DNA from: [Mycobacterium] zoologicum | GTDB taxonomy: Bacteria > Actinomycetota > Actinomycetes > Mycobacteriales > Mycobacteriaceae | Assembly (NCBI RefSeq): GCF_020172665.1 | Contig: NZ_CP083985.1 | Coordinates: 1,086,094 to 1,150,093 of the forward strand | Length of the DNA stretch: 64,000 nucleotides | Direction of reading: 5' to 3' | Shown: piece by piece, positions 20,421-33,126 of the stretch | Layout: every line of letters starts with the position of its first letter | Numbering within the stretch: position 1 is the first letter of the stretch | Position numbers and translations under genes: made by a program | Notes under the pieces: generated by a model | The model's input: only the letters and a program-made list of their open reading frames with translations | What the model was told of the DNA's origin: nothing | Database searches by the model: none

Positions 20421-21074
20421 TCACTTCGCGGCGACAGTGAACCCCTTCGTGATCGTCTCGACGGCGGCGGCCTGCTCGGGAGCGTCGTCTGCGGTGGCGG
20501 TGACCGACAGCTGCACCAGGTAACGCTGGTCGGCCGGTGCCGAACCCGTGGCGATCACCATCCGGAACCAGCTGTGCAGCCGCTGCCCGTCCAGGTCGTA
20601 GGTGCCCTGGACCATCGACGACGGGAAACCGTTGAAGTCCTCGTTGGAAGCATCCAGCAGCCGGAAGTTCTTGGACAGCTGCGCGTCGGCGACGCCGTGC
20701 TTCATGGCTTCGTGGCCGTCGAACTCCCCGTTGAGCTTGACCACGTTGAGGAGCGCCCGAGGCAGCTTGTCGCCCTTGCCGATGACCTGGGTGGTGGCCG
20801 GCAGCATCGCGTTCTGCTTCTTGGTCCAGCCTGGCGGTGTCGGCATCGTCACGGTCAGGTCGGTCAGGTCCTTGAGGTCCACCGCTTGGGCGGCCACCCC
20901 CTGATCCTCCAGGTAGCGCCCCACCGTCACCGGGGCCTGAGCTTCCTGCGACGTGGTCGTGGTGGTGGACCCGTTGCTCCAGATCGACTGGTAGTCAGGG
21001 GTTTTGGTGCCACACCCGGAAACCGCACCGGCCAGCACGAACGCGGCCACCGCCACCCGGGCCAGTCGGGTCAC
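20421..21074 (-). CDS. lpqT: LpqT-like lipoprotein
   Basis: A 217-residue lipoprotein with signal VAVAAFVLAGAVSGC and the acylated Cys in AVSGC, a Thr-rich linker, then a LpqT/LpqN/DUF1795-like domain (VTMPTPPGWTK to KGFTVAAK). Position between glmU-prs and neighbouring genes agrees with recalled Rv1016c. Related proteins LpqN and LpqT have been linked to cell-envelope biogenesis by interaction with MmpL partners. GTG 21074 overlaps the TGA of arsC (GTGA). Confidence 0.88.
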   Translation of the reverse strand: MTRLARVAVAAFVLAGAVSGCGTKTPDYQSIWSNGSTTTTTSQEAQAPVTVGRYLEDQGVAAQAVDLKDLTDLTVTMPTPPGWTKKQNAMLPATTQVIGKGDKLPRALLNVVKLNGEFDGHEAMKHGVADAQLSKNFRLLDASNEDFNGFPSSMVQGTYDLDGQRLHSWFRMVIATGSAPADQRYLVQLSVTATADDAPEQAAAVETITKGFTVAAK

Positions 21075-21415
21075 AGGATCTCGCGGACCGCGTCAATCGG
21101 GCGGCCCAGCCGGGTGCCGTTCGCCGTCACCACGAACGGGCGCTGGATGAGGATCGGGTTCGCGGCCATCGCGTCGAGCAACTCGTCGTCGGAGGCGTCG
21201 GCCAGGTTCAACTCGGCGTAGACCGCCTCGCCGGTGCGGACCGCGTCGCGCACCGCGATCCCGGCATCGCGGATCATCTTCGCCAGTTCGTCGCGCGACG
21301 GCGGCGTCTTCAGGTATTCGATGACGGTCGGCTCGATACCGTTGTCGCGCAACAGGTCCAGTGTCTTGCGCGAGGTGGAGCAGCGCGGGTTGTGGTAGAT
21401 GGTTCCGTCTGTCAT
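21071..21415 (-). CDS. arsC: ArsC-family arsenate reductase-like protein
   Basis: The 114-residue protein has the thioredoxin-fold ArsC signature IYHNPRCSTSRKTLDLL with the catalytic Cys, YLKTPPSRDEL, and ANPILIQRPFVV with the Arg-rich oxyanion site. Glutaredoxin-coupled ArsC reduces arsenate to arsenite; with no arsenite pump or ArsR nearby, a housekeeping redox role is equally likely. ATG 21415 is preferred because GGAG stands 9 nt upstream; ATG 21424 adds three residues and overlaps prs. Confidence 0.85.
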   Translation of the reverse strand: MTDGTIYHNPRCSTSRKTLDLLRDNGIEPTVIEYLKTPPSRDELAKMIRDAGIAVRDAVRTGEAVYAELNLADASDDELLDAMAANPILIQRPFVVTANGTRLGRPIDAVREIL

Positions 21416-21416
21416 G

Positions 21417-22403
21417 TCAGGCATCTCCGTCGAAAAGTCCGGTGACCGAACCGTTTTCGAACACGGCGCGGATCGTGCTGGCCAGCAGCGGGGCGATCGA
21501 GAGCACCGTCAGCTGGGGGAACTGCTTGTCCTGGGTGATCGGCAGCGTGTTGGTGACGATCACCTCGCTGGCGCCGCAGGCGGCCAGGCGCTCCGAAGCC
21601 GGTGCGGAGAGCACGCCGTGGGTGGCGGCGATAACCACGTCGATGGCACCCGCCTCACGCAGCAGGCCCACTGCCCCGGCGATGGTGCCGCCGGTGTCGA
21701 TCATGTCGTCGGTGATCACGCAGGTCTTACCGGCGACCTCGCCGACCACCCGATTGGCCTTGACCTGGTTGGGCACCCGCGGATCACGGGTCTTGTGGAT
21801 GAATGCCAGCGGCACGCCGCCCAGCGAGTCGGCCCACTTCTCGGCGACCCGCACCCGGCCGGAGTCGGGCGAGACCACCACGACGTCCTTGCCGTTGTTG
21901 AGGTAGTTGTCGCGGATGTAGCCGCACAGCAGCGGCTGGGCGCGCATGTGGTCGACCGGGCCGTCGAAGAAACCCTGGATCTGATCGGTGTGCAGATCAA
22001 CCGTCACGATCCGGTCGGCACCGGCGGTCTTGAGCAGGTCGGCGACCAGGCGAGCCGAAATGGGTTCGCGGCCGCGGTGCTTCTTGTCCTGGCGGGCATA
22101 GGGGTAGAACGGCAGGATGGCGGTGATCCGCTTGGCGCTGCCCCGCTTGAGGGCGTCGATCATGATCAGCTGTTCCATCAGCCACTGGTTCAGCGGCGCG
22201 GAGTGGGACTGCAGCACGAAGGCGTCGCAGCCGCGCACCGACTCGTCGAAGCGCACGAAGATCTCGCCGTTGGCAAAGTCGCGCGCCGTCTGCGCGGTGA
22301 CCGCTACGTCCAGCTCCTTGGCGACCTGCTCGGCCAGCTCAGGATGCGCGCGACCTGCGAAGAGCATCAGGTTCTTGCGGTTGTCTGTCCACTCGTGGCT
22401 CAC
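21417..22403 (-). CDS. prs: Ribose-phosphate pyrophosphokinase
   Basis: Prs makes 5-phosphoribosyl-1-pyrophosphate from ribose-5-phosphate and ATP for nucleotide, His, Trp and arabinan precursor synthesis. The 328-residue protein contains the flexible loop YPYARQDKKHRGREPISA, VTVDLHTDQIQGFFD and the PRPP-binding CVITDDMIDTGGTIAGA. GTG 22403 (product starting MSHEW) gives normal length. It follows glmU by 52 nt, a widespread actinobacterial pairing that joins two activated-sugar pathways. Confidence 0.96.
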   Translation of the reverse strand: MSHEWTDNRKNLMLFAGRAHPELAEQVAKELDVAVTAQTARDFANGEIFVRFDESVRGCDAFVLQSHSAPLNQWLMEQLIMIDALKRGSAKRITAILPFYPYARQDKKHRGREPISARLVADLLKTAGADRIVTVDLHTDQIQGFFDGPVDHMRAQPLLCGYIRDNYLNNGKDVVVVSPDSGRVRVAEKWADSLGGVPLAFIHKTRDPRVPNQVKANRVVGEVAGKTCVITDDMIDTGGTIAGAVGLLREAGAIDVVIAATHGVLSAPASERLAACGASEVIVTNTLPITQDKQFPQLTVLSIAPLLASTIRAVFENGSVTGLFDGDA

Positions 22404-22455
22404 GTGCCGCCCTCGCTGTTGGAAATCTCGGAAAATGGTGGAGTTAACTCGGGCC

Positions 22456-23925
22456 TCATGGTACGGAGTCCGGTTGATCTCCGGTCGCCTGGGCGGCAGC
22501 CTGTGCGGCCGCGCTGCCCGGCCGCTTGTGCTGCACCCAGTTCTCGATGTTGCGCTGCGGTCCGGCTGAGATCGCCAGCGCGCCCGGCGGCACATCGTCA
22601 CGCACCACCGTGCCGGCACCGGTGTAGGCCCCGTCGCCGACGGTGACCGGCGCAACGAACATGGTGTCGGACCCGGTGCGCACGTGCGAACCGATCGTTG
22701 TCCGGCGCTTGGTCTGGCCGTCGTAGTTGACGAACACGCTGGACGCGCCGATGTTGGAGTGCTCGCCAATGTCGGCGTCACCGACGTAGGTCAGGTGCGG
22801 AACCTTGGTCCCGGTGCCGATGGTGGTGTTCTTGGTCTCGACGAACGCGCCCAGCTTGCCGTCGGCGCCCAGCAGGGTGCCCGGACGCAGGTAGCTGAAC
22901 GGGCCGACCGTGGCACCCGCTCCGACCACCGACGAAGTGGCGTGGCTGCGGATCACCGAGGCGCCGTCACCCACGGTGACATCGGTCAGGGTGCTGTCCG
23001 GTCCGATCTGGCAGCGCGCGCCGATCGCGGTGCCGCCCAGCAGCTGGGTTCCCGGCGCGACGGTGGTGTCACGCCCGATGCGTACGTCCACGTCGATCCA
23101 GGTGGTGGCGGGGTCGACGATCGTGACCCCGGCCCGCTGGTGGGCGGCCACCAGGCGGCGGTTCAGCACGGCGGCCAGCTCGGCCAGTTGCACGCGGTCG
23201 TTGACCCCGGCCACCAGCGCCGAATCGTCGACGTGGCGGGCATGCACCACCTGGCCGTCGCCGCGGACGATCCCGATCACGTCGGTCAGGTACAGCTCAT
23301 GCTGGGCGTTGTCCGAGCCCAGACGGCTCAGCGCGGAGCGCAGCGGGGCGATGTCGAAGGCGTACACGCCGGCGTTGACCTCGCGGATCTCGCGCTGCGA
23401 GGCGGTGGCGTCGGCCTGCTCGACGATCGCGGTCACTGTGCCCTCGCCGCCGTTCGGCTCGCGCAGGATGCGTCCGTAGCCCGTCGGGTCGGCCAGCGTG
23501 GTGGTCAGCACGGTGACCGCGGCCGGGGCGGTGCGGTGGGTGTCGACCAGCGCCTCCAGCGTGGTGGTGTCCAGCAGCGGGATGTCGCCGGAGGTCACCA
23601 CGACGGTGCCGTCGAAGTCGTCGGGCAGCGCCGACAGGCCGCACACCACCGCGTGCCCGGTGCCGAACTGCTGGTCCTGCAGGGCGATGTCGATGGGGCA
23701 GTCCAAGGCCTGGGCCAGCTCCGCCACCGGTCCGGCGATCTGTTCGTGGGCGTGGCCCAGCACGACCACCAGGTGGCGGGGGTTGATCCCGGCGGCGGCG
23801 CGCACGCAGTGCGACAGCATGGAACGCCCGCCGAGGGCGTGCAGCACCTTGGGTGTGTCGGAGACCATCCGGGTTCCGGCGCCGGCCGCCAGAATGACGA
23901 CCGCGGTCTCGTGTTGCGTTGTCAT
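22456..23925 (-). CDS. glmU: Bifunctional GlcNAc-1-P uridyltransferase / GlcN-1-P acetyltransferase
   Basis: GlmU makes UDP-GlcNAc for peptidoglycan and arabinogalactan. The 489-residue protein has the N-terminal nucleotidyltransferase ([42 protein letters not shown]) and a C-terminal left-handed beta-helix acetyltransferase with hexapeptide repeats and the catalytic [21 protein letters not shown] region. The Lys/Arg residues of the usual GTRMKS loop read [10 protein letters not shown] here. ATG 23925 is the start. An inverted repeat and tRNA-Gln lie directly upstream. Confidence 0.96.
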   Translation of the reverse strand: MTTQHETAVVILAAGAGTRMVSDTPKVLHALGGRSMLSHCVRAAAGINPRHLVVVLGHAHEQIAGPVAELAQALDCPIDIALQDQQFGTGHAVVCGLSALPDDFDGTVVVTSGDIPLLDTTTLEALVDTHRTAPAAVTVLTTTLADPTGYGRILREPNGGEGTVTAIVEQADATASQREIREVNAGVYAFDIAPLRSALSRLGSDNAQHELYLTDVIGIVRGDGQVVHARHVDDSALVAGVNDRVQLAELAAVLNRRLVAAHQRAGVTIVDPATTWIDVDVRIGRDTTVAPGTQLLGGTAIGARCQIGPDSTLTDVTVGDGASVIRSHATSSVVGAGATVGPFSYLRPGTLLGADGKLGAFVETKNTTIGTGTKVPHLTYVGDADIGEHSNIGASSVFVNYDGQTKRRTTIGSHVRTGSDTMFVAPVTVGDGAYTGAGTVVRDDVPPGALAISAGPQRNIENWVQHKRPGSAAAQAAAQATGDQPDSVP

Positions 23926-23948
23926 GGCACCTCTCATCTCTGCGCGAG

Positions 23949-23998
23949 CGTGCACAATTGTCCGCCGAATGCGGCGTGTCGCCGGACAATTGTGCACG
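23949..23998. repeat. Long intergenic inverted repeat, family copy 2
   Basis: CGTGCACAATTGTCCG pairs perfectly over 16 bp with CGGACAATTGTGCACG around an 18-nt loop that itself contains GCCG/CGGC. It stands between tRNA-Gln and glmU (both minus strand) and may end the tRNA transcript. Its outer ends (GCGAGCGTGCA, TGCACGGTCGCGG) match those of copy 1 read in reverse. Confidence 0.8.
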
Positions 23999-24021
23999 GT
24001 CGCGGCCGAAAGGGGGTGGTG

Positions 24022-24093
24022 CTCCGTCGCCAGGACTCGAACCTGAACTATCTGAACCAAAATCAGAGGTGCTGCCGATTACACCACGACGGA
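24022..24093 (-). tRNA. tRNA-Gln (anticodon TTG)
   Basis: On the minus strand a 72-nt cloverleaf starts TCCGTCG and ends CGACGGA plus discriminator G. The anticodon arm is TCTGA-TTTTGGT-TCAGA with TTG at 34-36, and the T arm contains GGTTCGAGTCC. CCA is not encoded. It precedes glmU, as in other mycobacteria. Confidence 0.95.
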
Positions 24094-24183
24094 TCGATCT
24101 ACCGGAGTGACTTTAGTCCGACGACGGCGAGGGCCGCCCGCGGCCCGAGCAAGGAGTCGGACGATCCAGTCCAGCCAAACGGC

Positions 24184-24189
24184 TACGCT
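24184..24189 (+). promoter_or_regulatory. -10 hexamer TACGCT for leaderless tetR-mfd-mazG mRNA
   Basis: TACGCT ends 7 nt before GTG 24197. It is the only visible promoter for the three overlapping genes tetR, mfd and mazG. Confidence 0.5.
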
Positions 24190-24196
24190 GTTCGGC

Positions 24197-24837
24197 GTGG
24201 CTGGTCTGGACAAGGATGGTCGGGCGCCTCGAGCCCGGATGACCGGCAGTGAGCGTCGGCACCAACTCATCGACGTCGCCCGCACGCTGTTCGCCGAGCG
24301 CGGATACGAGGGCACCTCCATCGAGGAGATCGCGCTGCGTGCAAACGTGTCCAAACCCGTGGTGTACGAGCATTTCGGCGGCAAGGAAGGGCTCTACGCC
24401 GTGGTGGTCGACCGGGAGATGTCGGCGTTGCTGGACGGCATCACCACCTCGCTGACCAAGTCGACCAACAATCAGTCCCGGCTGCGGGTCGAGCGCGTCG
24501 CGCTGGCGCTGCTGACCTACGTCGACGAGCACACCGACGGGTTCCGGATCCTGATCCGCGACTCCCCGGCCTCGATCAGTTCCGGCACCTACTCCACGCT
24601 GCTCAACGATGCGATCGGTCAGGTGTCGTCGATTCTGGCCGGTGACTTCGCCAAGCGCGGCCTGGACCCGGAGACCGCCCCGCTGTACGCCCAGGCGCTG
24701 GTCGGTTCGGTGTCGATGACGGCCCAGTGGTGGCTGGACGTGCGTGAGCCCAAGAAGGAAGTGGTGGCCGCGCATCTGGTGAACCTGTGCTGGAACGGCC
24801 TGACGCACCTGGAGTCCGACCCGACTCTGCACGACGT

Positions 24838-24841
<4 letters not shown>
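24197..24841 (+). CDS. TetR-family regulator heading the mfd-mazG operon
   Basis: A 214-residue TetR protein: helix-turn-helix [51 protein letters not shown], then an all-helical ligand domain. GTG 24197 is preferred for the leaderless -10 just upstream; ATG 24239 would remove a 14-residue basic lead. Its stop overlaps the mfd start (ATGA), so it is translated with a transcription-repair factor and a nucleotide hydrolase. That context suggests control linked to DNA or nucleotide stress. The ligand is unknown. Confidence 0.9.
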
Positions 24842-28448
<3,607 letters not shown>

Positions 28449-28452
<4 letters not shown>

Positions 28453-29333
28453 CCGTCGTCCTGGTCGACCCCCGCCGGCCGACGCTGATCCCGGTGGAAG
28501 CGTGCGCGCTGCTATGCGGCGACATCGTCTACACCGAGGAACTGCCGATCGCGGTGCCGTGGTCGCTGCCGGCCGCCCAGTCGGTGCTGTCCGGCGCCGA
28601 GGCGGCGGTGCTGCTGTCCTCGGACCGCAACCATCCCGCCGTCGTGGCCCGCCTGGCGGCCGGCGAGGCGCTGATCGCGGCACCCGAGGCACCGGCGGGG
28701 GAGCGGCTGATCGACGCGGTCGCGATCATGGACCGGTTGCGCGCGGACGGCCCGTGGGAGGGCGAACAGACCCACGACTCGCTGCGGAAGTTCCTGCTGG
28801 AGGAGACCTACGAGCTGTTCGACGCGGTGCGCGGCGGTGACGCCGATGACCTGCGTGACGAACTCGGCGATGTGCTGCTGCAGGTGCTGTTCCACGCCCG
28901 CATCGCCGAAGAGGCTCTTGACCATCCGTTCGGCATCGACGACGTCGCCGAGGCCCTGTTGCGCAAGCTGGCCCACCGGGTGCCCGCGGTGCTGGCCGGT
29001 GAGGAGATCTCGCGCGAGGACCAGGTGGCGCAGTGGCATGACCGAAAAGCCTTGGAGGTCAAGGCCAGGGACTCGATCATGGACGACCTTCCGACCGCTC
29101 AGCCGGCGTTGGCGTTGGCGAGCAAGGTGTTGCAGCGCCTCGCCCGCGCCGGCGTTCCGGCGGATCTGATCCCCAGCGCCGTCACCAGCGTGACCGTCAC
29201 CGCCGATTCTGATGCGGAAAATGATTTGCGCACAACGGTTTTGGATCTGATGGACACCGTCCGTGTGGTGGAGAAGGCGATCGCCGGGGAGCTCGGTGAG
29301 CAGCAGTGGCGCGCCCACTGGCCGCTGCCGTAG
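28449..29333 (+). CDS. mazG: Nucleoside triphosphate pyrophosphohydrolase MazG
   Basis: MazG hydrolyses (d)NTPs, including oxidised ones, to monophosphates, and in mycobacteria protects against oxidative mutagenesis. The 294-residue protein has an N-terminal extension of about 90 residues (Rossmann-like, actinobacterial), then the MazG domain with [15 protein letters not shown] and [18 protein letters not shown] carrying the EExxE-12-28-ExxD Mg-binding pattern. ATG 28449 overlaps the mfd TGA. It closes a tetR-mfd-mazG transcription unit. Confidence 0.95.
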
Positions 29334-29351
29334 TCCTACCCCGGTCGTCAG

Positions 29352-29735
29352 TCAGGTCGCGATCGTTAACCCGAGAGCCGCTGCGCGATCGGCGAGCTGT
29401 TCGTCGAAGGTGGCGATCATCGCATCGTTATGCTCGGCGGTGTAGATGACGCAGCAGTCCGGCATCTTCAGTTTGGTGATTGCGCGCAGTTCCCCGAGGC
29501 GGCGGGCGGCGTCGGGTGGCAGATCCACTCCTTCGATTCGCAACCGTGCCAGCGCCCGGCTGAGCTCATCGGCCTTCCCGGCTCGTGCGGCGCCGGTGTA
29601 TACCTCGGCGAGGGTGATGACGCTTGCCGTGAATCGCGCGGCAAAATGAGCCTTGAGCAGTGCAGTCGCCGCGGTGTGGTGGGCGTCGGACGCCTCGAAA
29701 TGGCCGATCAGCACGCTGGCGTCGAGAACGATCAC
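29352..29735 (-). CDS. vapC: VapC-type PIN-domain toxin
   Basis: A 127-residue PIN-domain ribonuclease. The conserved acidic residues are visible: VLDASVLIGHFE (first Asp), ITLAEVYTG (Glu), KMPDCCVIYTAE (Asp) and ATFDEQLA (last Asp). VapC toxins cleave tRNA or rRNA. GTG 29735 overlaps the antitoxin TGA (GTGA). It lies at the start of an accessory block between mazG and lpqU, genes that are neighbours in M. tuberculosis. Confidence 0.88.
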   Translation of the reverse strand: MIVLDASVLIGHFEASDAHHTAATALLKAHFAARFTASVITLAEVYTGAARAGKADELSRALARLRIEGVDLPPDAARRLGELRAITKLKMPDCCVIYTAEHNDAMIATFDEQLADRAAALGLTIAT

Positions 29736-30001
29736 TCGTCCCAGTCCTCGCGCAGTTCCTTGAGGTAGTTCGGGCCGAAGATTCCGGTGAGTGCGCCACT
29801 GGTTTCATCGATCGTTTGCTGTCGTTCGCGATCGGTCGCGGCGTGTTCGTGCTCGAGGGTGTTTCGGCCGACCAGGATGAGTTGACGCAACAGTGCGCCG
29901 GGTTTAGCCGCAAGTTCGGGCCATGCGCGGCGCGCGAACTCCAACGCCGTGCTGATGTCGTCGGTCTCGGTGATGGCGTGACGCCGGTGCTCGGTCGGCA
30001 T
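29732..30001 (-). CDS. vapB: VapB-type antitoxin
   Basis: An 89-residue acidic protein directly upstream of vapC and overlapping it by 4 nt. The N-terminal part (RRHAITETDDISTALEFARRAWPEL) would be the DNA-binding part and the C-terminal DWDE tail the toxin-wrapping part. No clear RHH, AbrB or Phd motif can be assigned by eye, so the antitoxin class is open; the call rests on operon position. The ATG lies 6 nt after TACACT, so the mRNA is likely leaderless. Confidence 0.75.
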   Translation of the reverse strand: MPTEHRRHAITETDDISTALEFARRAWPELAAKPGALLRQLILVGRNTLEHEHAATDRERQQTIDETSGALTGIFGPNYLKELREDWDE

Positions 30002-30007
30002 GGCGAA

Positions 30008-30037
30008 AGTGTAACACCACGCTTGCAGGTGTGACAC
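30008..30037 (-). promoter_or_regulatory. vapBC promoter with overlapping inverted-repeat operator
   Basis: GTGTAACACC (30009-30018) and GGTGTGACAC (30028-30037) form an inverted repeat (9 of 10 bp, 9-nt spacer). The minus-strand -10 TACACT (30013-30008) lies in the proximal arm. Binding of VapB or VapBC here would block polymerase, the normal autoregulation of such modules. Confidence 0.65.
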
Positions 30038-30047
30038 CAGCGAAAGG

Positions 30048-31574
30048 CTAGCTCTGCCCGAATCCAACCTCGCCCCAGCCGCCCGGCAGCATCGGCACCC
30101 GCGGCTCGGCGTCGATCCCGTCGCCGGTGAGCACGGCGACTCCCGCGGCCCGCCGGCCGTTGTCGGGGACTGTGCCGGCGAAGCCCAGCGGACCGGCACC
30201 GGAATCCGAAGCGCCGACCGCGCCCGAAGGCCCATCCCACTCCGGGGTCACCCCGATGTTCATGTCCATGTATTCGTCGCCGAAGCCGTGTTGCGCGGCC
30301 CGTCGGCGCCGCCGGCGTTTCTGGGCCTGCGACTCCGCCGCGGCCGAGCCGGGGGCCGACTGACTCTCCGCCGCGTCCTCCTCGGCGCTGCGGGAGCGCC
30401 GGCTGCCGGCGGACTGCCGCGCCGACGACGACGCGCTGCTCACCAGATACAGGCAGGACGTCGGCCCGAAACCGACGCCCGGACCGCCGCCGACGCCGCC
30501 GGCGGGCATCCCCGCGCTGACGGCGCCGGGAGCGGTCGGGCCGGCCGAGGAGATCGGGTCGGCGCAGGCGCAGGCTTCCGCCCCGGCTGGGACGACCGCA
30601 CCTGAGGTGACCGGGGCGCCGGCGCTGCCGGTCACGGGCATCGCTGCGGCCGGCTCCACCACCCGGTCGACGCCGCCCACCGCACCGAGCGCGCCGAGCG
30701 CGCCGAGTCCGGCGGTGGCAGCGAGCAGGCCGGGCGCCGCGGCCATCATGATCGGGATCGCCATCTGCACGGCGATCTGCCCCATCGGCCACAACAGCAT
30801 CAGCGTGTGGAACACGCTCCAGCCCAGGGCGCTGGCGATGACCGGAGACATTCCCGGGATCTGTGCCAGCATCTGGCCGACAGCGCTGGCAAAGGGAAAC
30901 GCCTGGATCGGATAGGCGTCGACACCCAACTGCGCCCACAGCCACTTGGCGACCGGGTCGGCAAAGCCCATGTTGAACTGCGTGAGCAGGTCGGCGATCT
31001 GCTGGTCCCAGCTGGTGGTGGCGTCAGCAGCTCCCGGGGTCACGATCGACGGTGCGGGTGTGGCCACCGGAACCGAGGCCAGCGCCGTTCCCGCCACGCC
31101 CTGGTACGTCGTCATCACGGTGGCGGCCTGGACCCACATCCGGACGTAGTCGGCCTCGTTCAATGCGATCGGAATGGCGTTGATGCCGAAGAAATTAGTT
31201 GCCACCAGCGTCGCGTGAATCGCATGGTTGGCGGCCAGCTCGGCCAGTGTGGGCATGCCGGCCAGTGCGGTGGTGTAGGCCGCGGCTGCGGTCTGGTGCA
31301 GGCCGGCTGCCGCGGTGCTCTTGGCGGCGCTCTCGGTCAGCCACGTCAGATACGGGCTGTGCGCGGCCAGGTACTGCTCGGCGCTGGGGCCCTGCCAGGC
31401 ACCGGCCTGCACACCGGCCAGTACCGCGTCGAGCTCGGCGGCCACTTCGGCGTATTCGGCGCTCATCACCGAGTACGCCGAAGCCGATTCCAGTAGCGGC
31501 CCCGGGCCCGGGCCCGCGCTGAGCAGCGCAGAGTGCACCTCCGGCGGCGATGCCAACCAGACTGGTGCACTCAT
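30048..31574 (-). CDS. PPE family protein, PPW subfamily
   Basis: A 508-residue PPE protein. The PPE domain starts [21 protein letters not shown] and spans about 180 residues with the WQGPSAEQY turn. A hydrophobic middle follows, then a basic [12 protein letters not shown] stretch and the PPW hallmarks [12 protein letters not shown] and [13 protein letters not shown] (GFxGT and PxxPxxW) at the end. It most resembles PPE4 of the ESX-3 locus by recollection. No PE partner or ESX gene is adjacent, so it must pair in trans. ATG 31574 follows AGGAGA. It diverges from the anti-sigma/SigC frame. Confidence 0.9.
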   Translation of the reverse strand: MSAPVWLASPPEVHSALLSAGPGPGPLLESASAYSVMSAEYAEVAAELDAVLAGVQAGAWQGPSAEQYLAAHSPYLTWLTESAAKSTAAAGLHQTAAAAYTTALAGMPTLAELAANHAIHATLVATNFFGINAIPIALNEADYVRMWVQAATVMTTYQGVAGTALASVPVATPAPSIVTPGAADATTSWDQQIADLLTQFNMGFADPVAKWLWAQLGVDAYPIQAFPFASAVGQMLAQIPGMSPVIASALGWSVFHTLMLLWPMGQIAVQMAIPIMMAAAPGLLAATAGLGALGALGAVGGVDRVVEPAAAMPVTGSAGAPVTSGAVVPAGAEACACADPISSAGPTAPGAVSAGMPAGGVGGGPGVGFGPTSCLYLVSSASSSARQSAGSRRSRSAEEDAAESQSAPGSAAAESQAQKRRRRRRAAQHGFGDEYMDMNIGVTPEWDGPSGAVGASDSGAGPLGFAGTVPDNGRRAAGVAVLTGDGIDAEPRVPMLPGGWGEVGFGQS

Positions 31575-31676
31575 GGATGTCTCCTGCTCGATCGTGTGTT
31601 TTCCCCGACACCGAAGTGGTCGCGCGGATGTGCGGTTTGGTTCCCTGGCCGGGTGACCTTTGTGTATGTCCGCCGG

Positions 31677-33068
31677 ATGCGCGACGATGTCGGCATGCGG
31701 TGCGAGGTGGTGCGCGAAACATTGTCGTCGTTGCTCGACGGCGAGCAGCAGGCATTGCCGGCGCAGCAGGTCGACGCGCACCTGGCATCATGCCGTAGCT
31801 GCCGACGCTGGCTGGTGGGTGCTGCCGCCCAGGCCCGCCGACTGACCGAGATCGAAACCGGGGCCCACTCCGAGGCCGGACCTGACCTGGCCGCACAGAT
31901 CCTGGCGGCCGCCGGGGTGACATCGGTCACCAACCGGATCACCGCACCCCGGCACTGGGGCTATCGCCGGCTGTCGCTGATCGCGGTCGGGGTGGTGCAG
32001 GTGCTGACGGCGCTGGCGCAGATCGCCGGTGTCGATTTCGGCATGGTGTCGGCGCACGGGCACGGCGCGGCCACCGGTGCGCATTTGCTGCACGAGTCCA
32101 CCTCATGGTTGTTGGCGCTGGGCGGCGCGATGATCGCCGCCGGTATCTGGCCTGCGATGGCGATCGGTGTTGCGGCCATCGCCGGGGTGTATGCCCTGGC
32201 CCTGACCGGTTATGTGGCGATCGACGCCTACCACGGCCAGGTGACCCCGGAACGCATCGCCAGTCATCTGCCGGTCCTGCTCGGTCTGGTGTTCGCGTTG
32301 CTGGTGGCCCGCGAGCGTACCGGCGGCCACGCCTCTGGCTCGCTCACCGACGATGCCGGCCCCGCGGCAGCCAAGGGTGAATCCCGCCGCGGCTGGTCCG
32401 GTGGAAAAGGCCGTCACCTGCGTTCGGTGAACCGCGCGGATGGCCCTACGACCATGCGTCGTAGAGGCGTGGAAGAACCTGGTCTAGGGTGGTTTTTCAT
32501 GGCGGGAGCGGAACGGGGCGACAACGACGCTGACGACGTTGTCACCGCGCTCGCGCTGGCCGCAGCCGCCGGTGACGCCCGTGCGCTGGAGGCGTTCATC
32601 AAGGCCACCCAGCACGACGTCTGGCGGTTCGTGGCCTACCTGTTCGATGCGGGCAGCGCCGACGATCTGACGCAGGAGACTTTCCTGCGGGCCATCGGTG
32701 CGATCTCGCGGTTCGCCGGACGTTCCAGCGCCCGGACTTGGCTGTTGGCCATTGCACGCCGGGTGGTCGCAGACCACATCCGCTACCTGCGGTCACGTCC
32801 GCGCAGGGCGCACGGTGCCGACCCGGAGTTGCTGCTGGAGCGGGATCGCCCGGCGCGCGGTTTCGAGGACGTCGTCGAAGTCACCACGTTGATCGCGGGT
32901 CTGTCCGCCGACCAGCGTGAGGCACTGTTGCTGACCCAACTGTTCGGCCTGTCCTATTCCGATGCCGCAGCGGTCTGCGGCTGCCCGGTGGGCACCATCC
33001 GGTCCCGGGTGGCGCGCGCTCGCGGCGCGTTGCTCGCCGATCCGGAGCGTGACGGCCTGACCGGCTAA
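31677..33068 (+). CDS. Zinc anti-sigma-like membrane protein in one open frame with SigC
   Basis: From ATG 31677 (alternatives GTG 31653, ATG 31695) the frame runs without a stop through sigC to 33068, 463 residues. The N-terminus is a zf-HC2/ZAS domain ([20 protein letters not shown], then AHLASCRSC giving HxxxCxxC). Four hydrophobic segments follow (from [20 protein letters not shown] to [17 protein letters not shown]), which returns the chain to the cytoplasm. A Gly/Ser/Arg-rich linker of about 50 residues then leads into SigC. Either a membrane-tethered sigma fusion is made, or the upstream frame simply lacks its own stop. Codon third positions lose GC bias near 32455-32498, arguing that this part is also promoter DNA. 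Confidence 0.6.
   Translation: MRDDVGMRCEVVRETLSSLLDGEQQALPAQQVDAHLASCRSCRRWLVGAAAQARRLTEIETGAHSEAGPDLAAQILAAAGVTSVTNRITAPRHWGYRRLSLIAVGVVQVLTALAQIAGVDFGMVSAHGHGAATGAHLLHESTSWLLALGGAMIAAGIWPAMAIGVAAIAGVYALALTGYVAIDAYHGQVTPERIASHLPVLLGLVFALLVARERTGGHASGSLTDDAGPAAAKGESRRGWSGGKGRHLRSVNRADGPTTMRRRGVEEPGLGWFFMAGAERGDNDADDVVTALALAAAAGDARALEAFIKATQHDVWRFVAYLFDAGSADDLTQETFLRAIGAISRFAGRSSARTWLLAIARRVVADHIRYLRSRPRRAHGADPELLLERDRPARGFEDVVEVTTLIAGLSADQREALLLTQLFGLSYSDAAAVCGCPVGTIRSRVARARGALLADPERDGLTG
32485..32490 (+). promoter_or_regulatory. -10 hexamer TAGGGT for leaderless sigC mRNA inside the fused frame
   Basis: TAGGGT ends 8 nt before ATG 32499. It would give free SigC from within the longer open frame. 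Confidence 0.45.
32499..33068 (+). CDS. sigC: ECF sigma factor SigC
   Basis: The 189-residue product aligns by eye over its length with recalled M. tuberculosis Sig[57 protein letters not shown] (region 2) and [40 protein letters not shown] (region 4). SigC controls virulence- and copper-related genes in pathogens. No dedicated anti-sigma gene is known to me next to sigC in M. tuberculosis; here a ZAS membrane domain is directly upstream in the same frame. ATG 32499 fits the internal -10 at 32485. Followed by lpqU. Confidence 0.9.
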   Translation: MAGAERGDNDADDVVTALALAAAAGDARALEAFIKATQHDVWRFVAYLFDAGSADDLTQETFLRAIGAISRFAGRSSARTWLLAIARRVVADHIRYLRSRPRRAHGADPELLLERDRPARGFEDVVEVTTLIAGLSADQREALLLTQLFGLSYSDAAAVCGCPVGTIRSRVARARGALLADPERDGLTG

Positions 33069-33126
33069 TTCTGCTGTCCGTGGAACCATGGACAGGTATC
33101 AATACATTCAAGGTTGGGGAGAGGCA

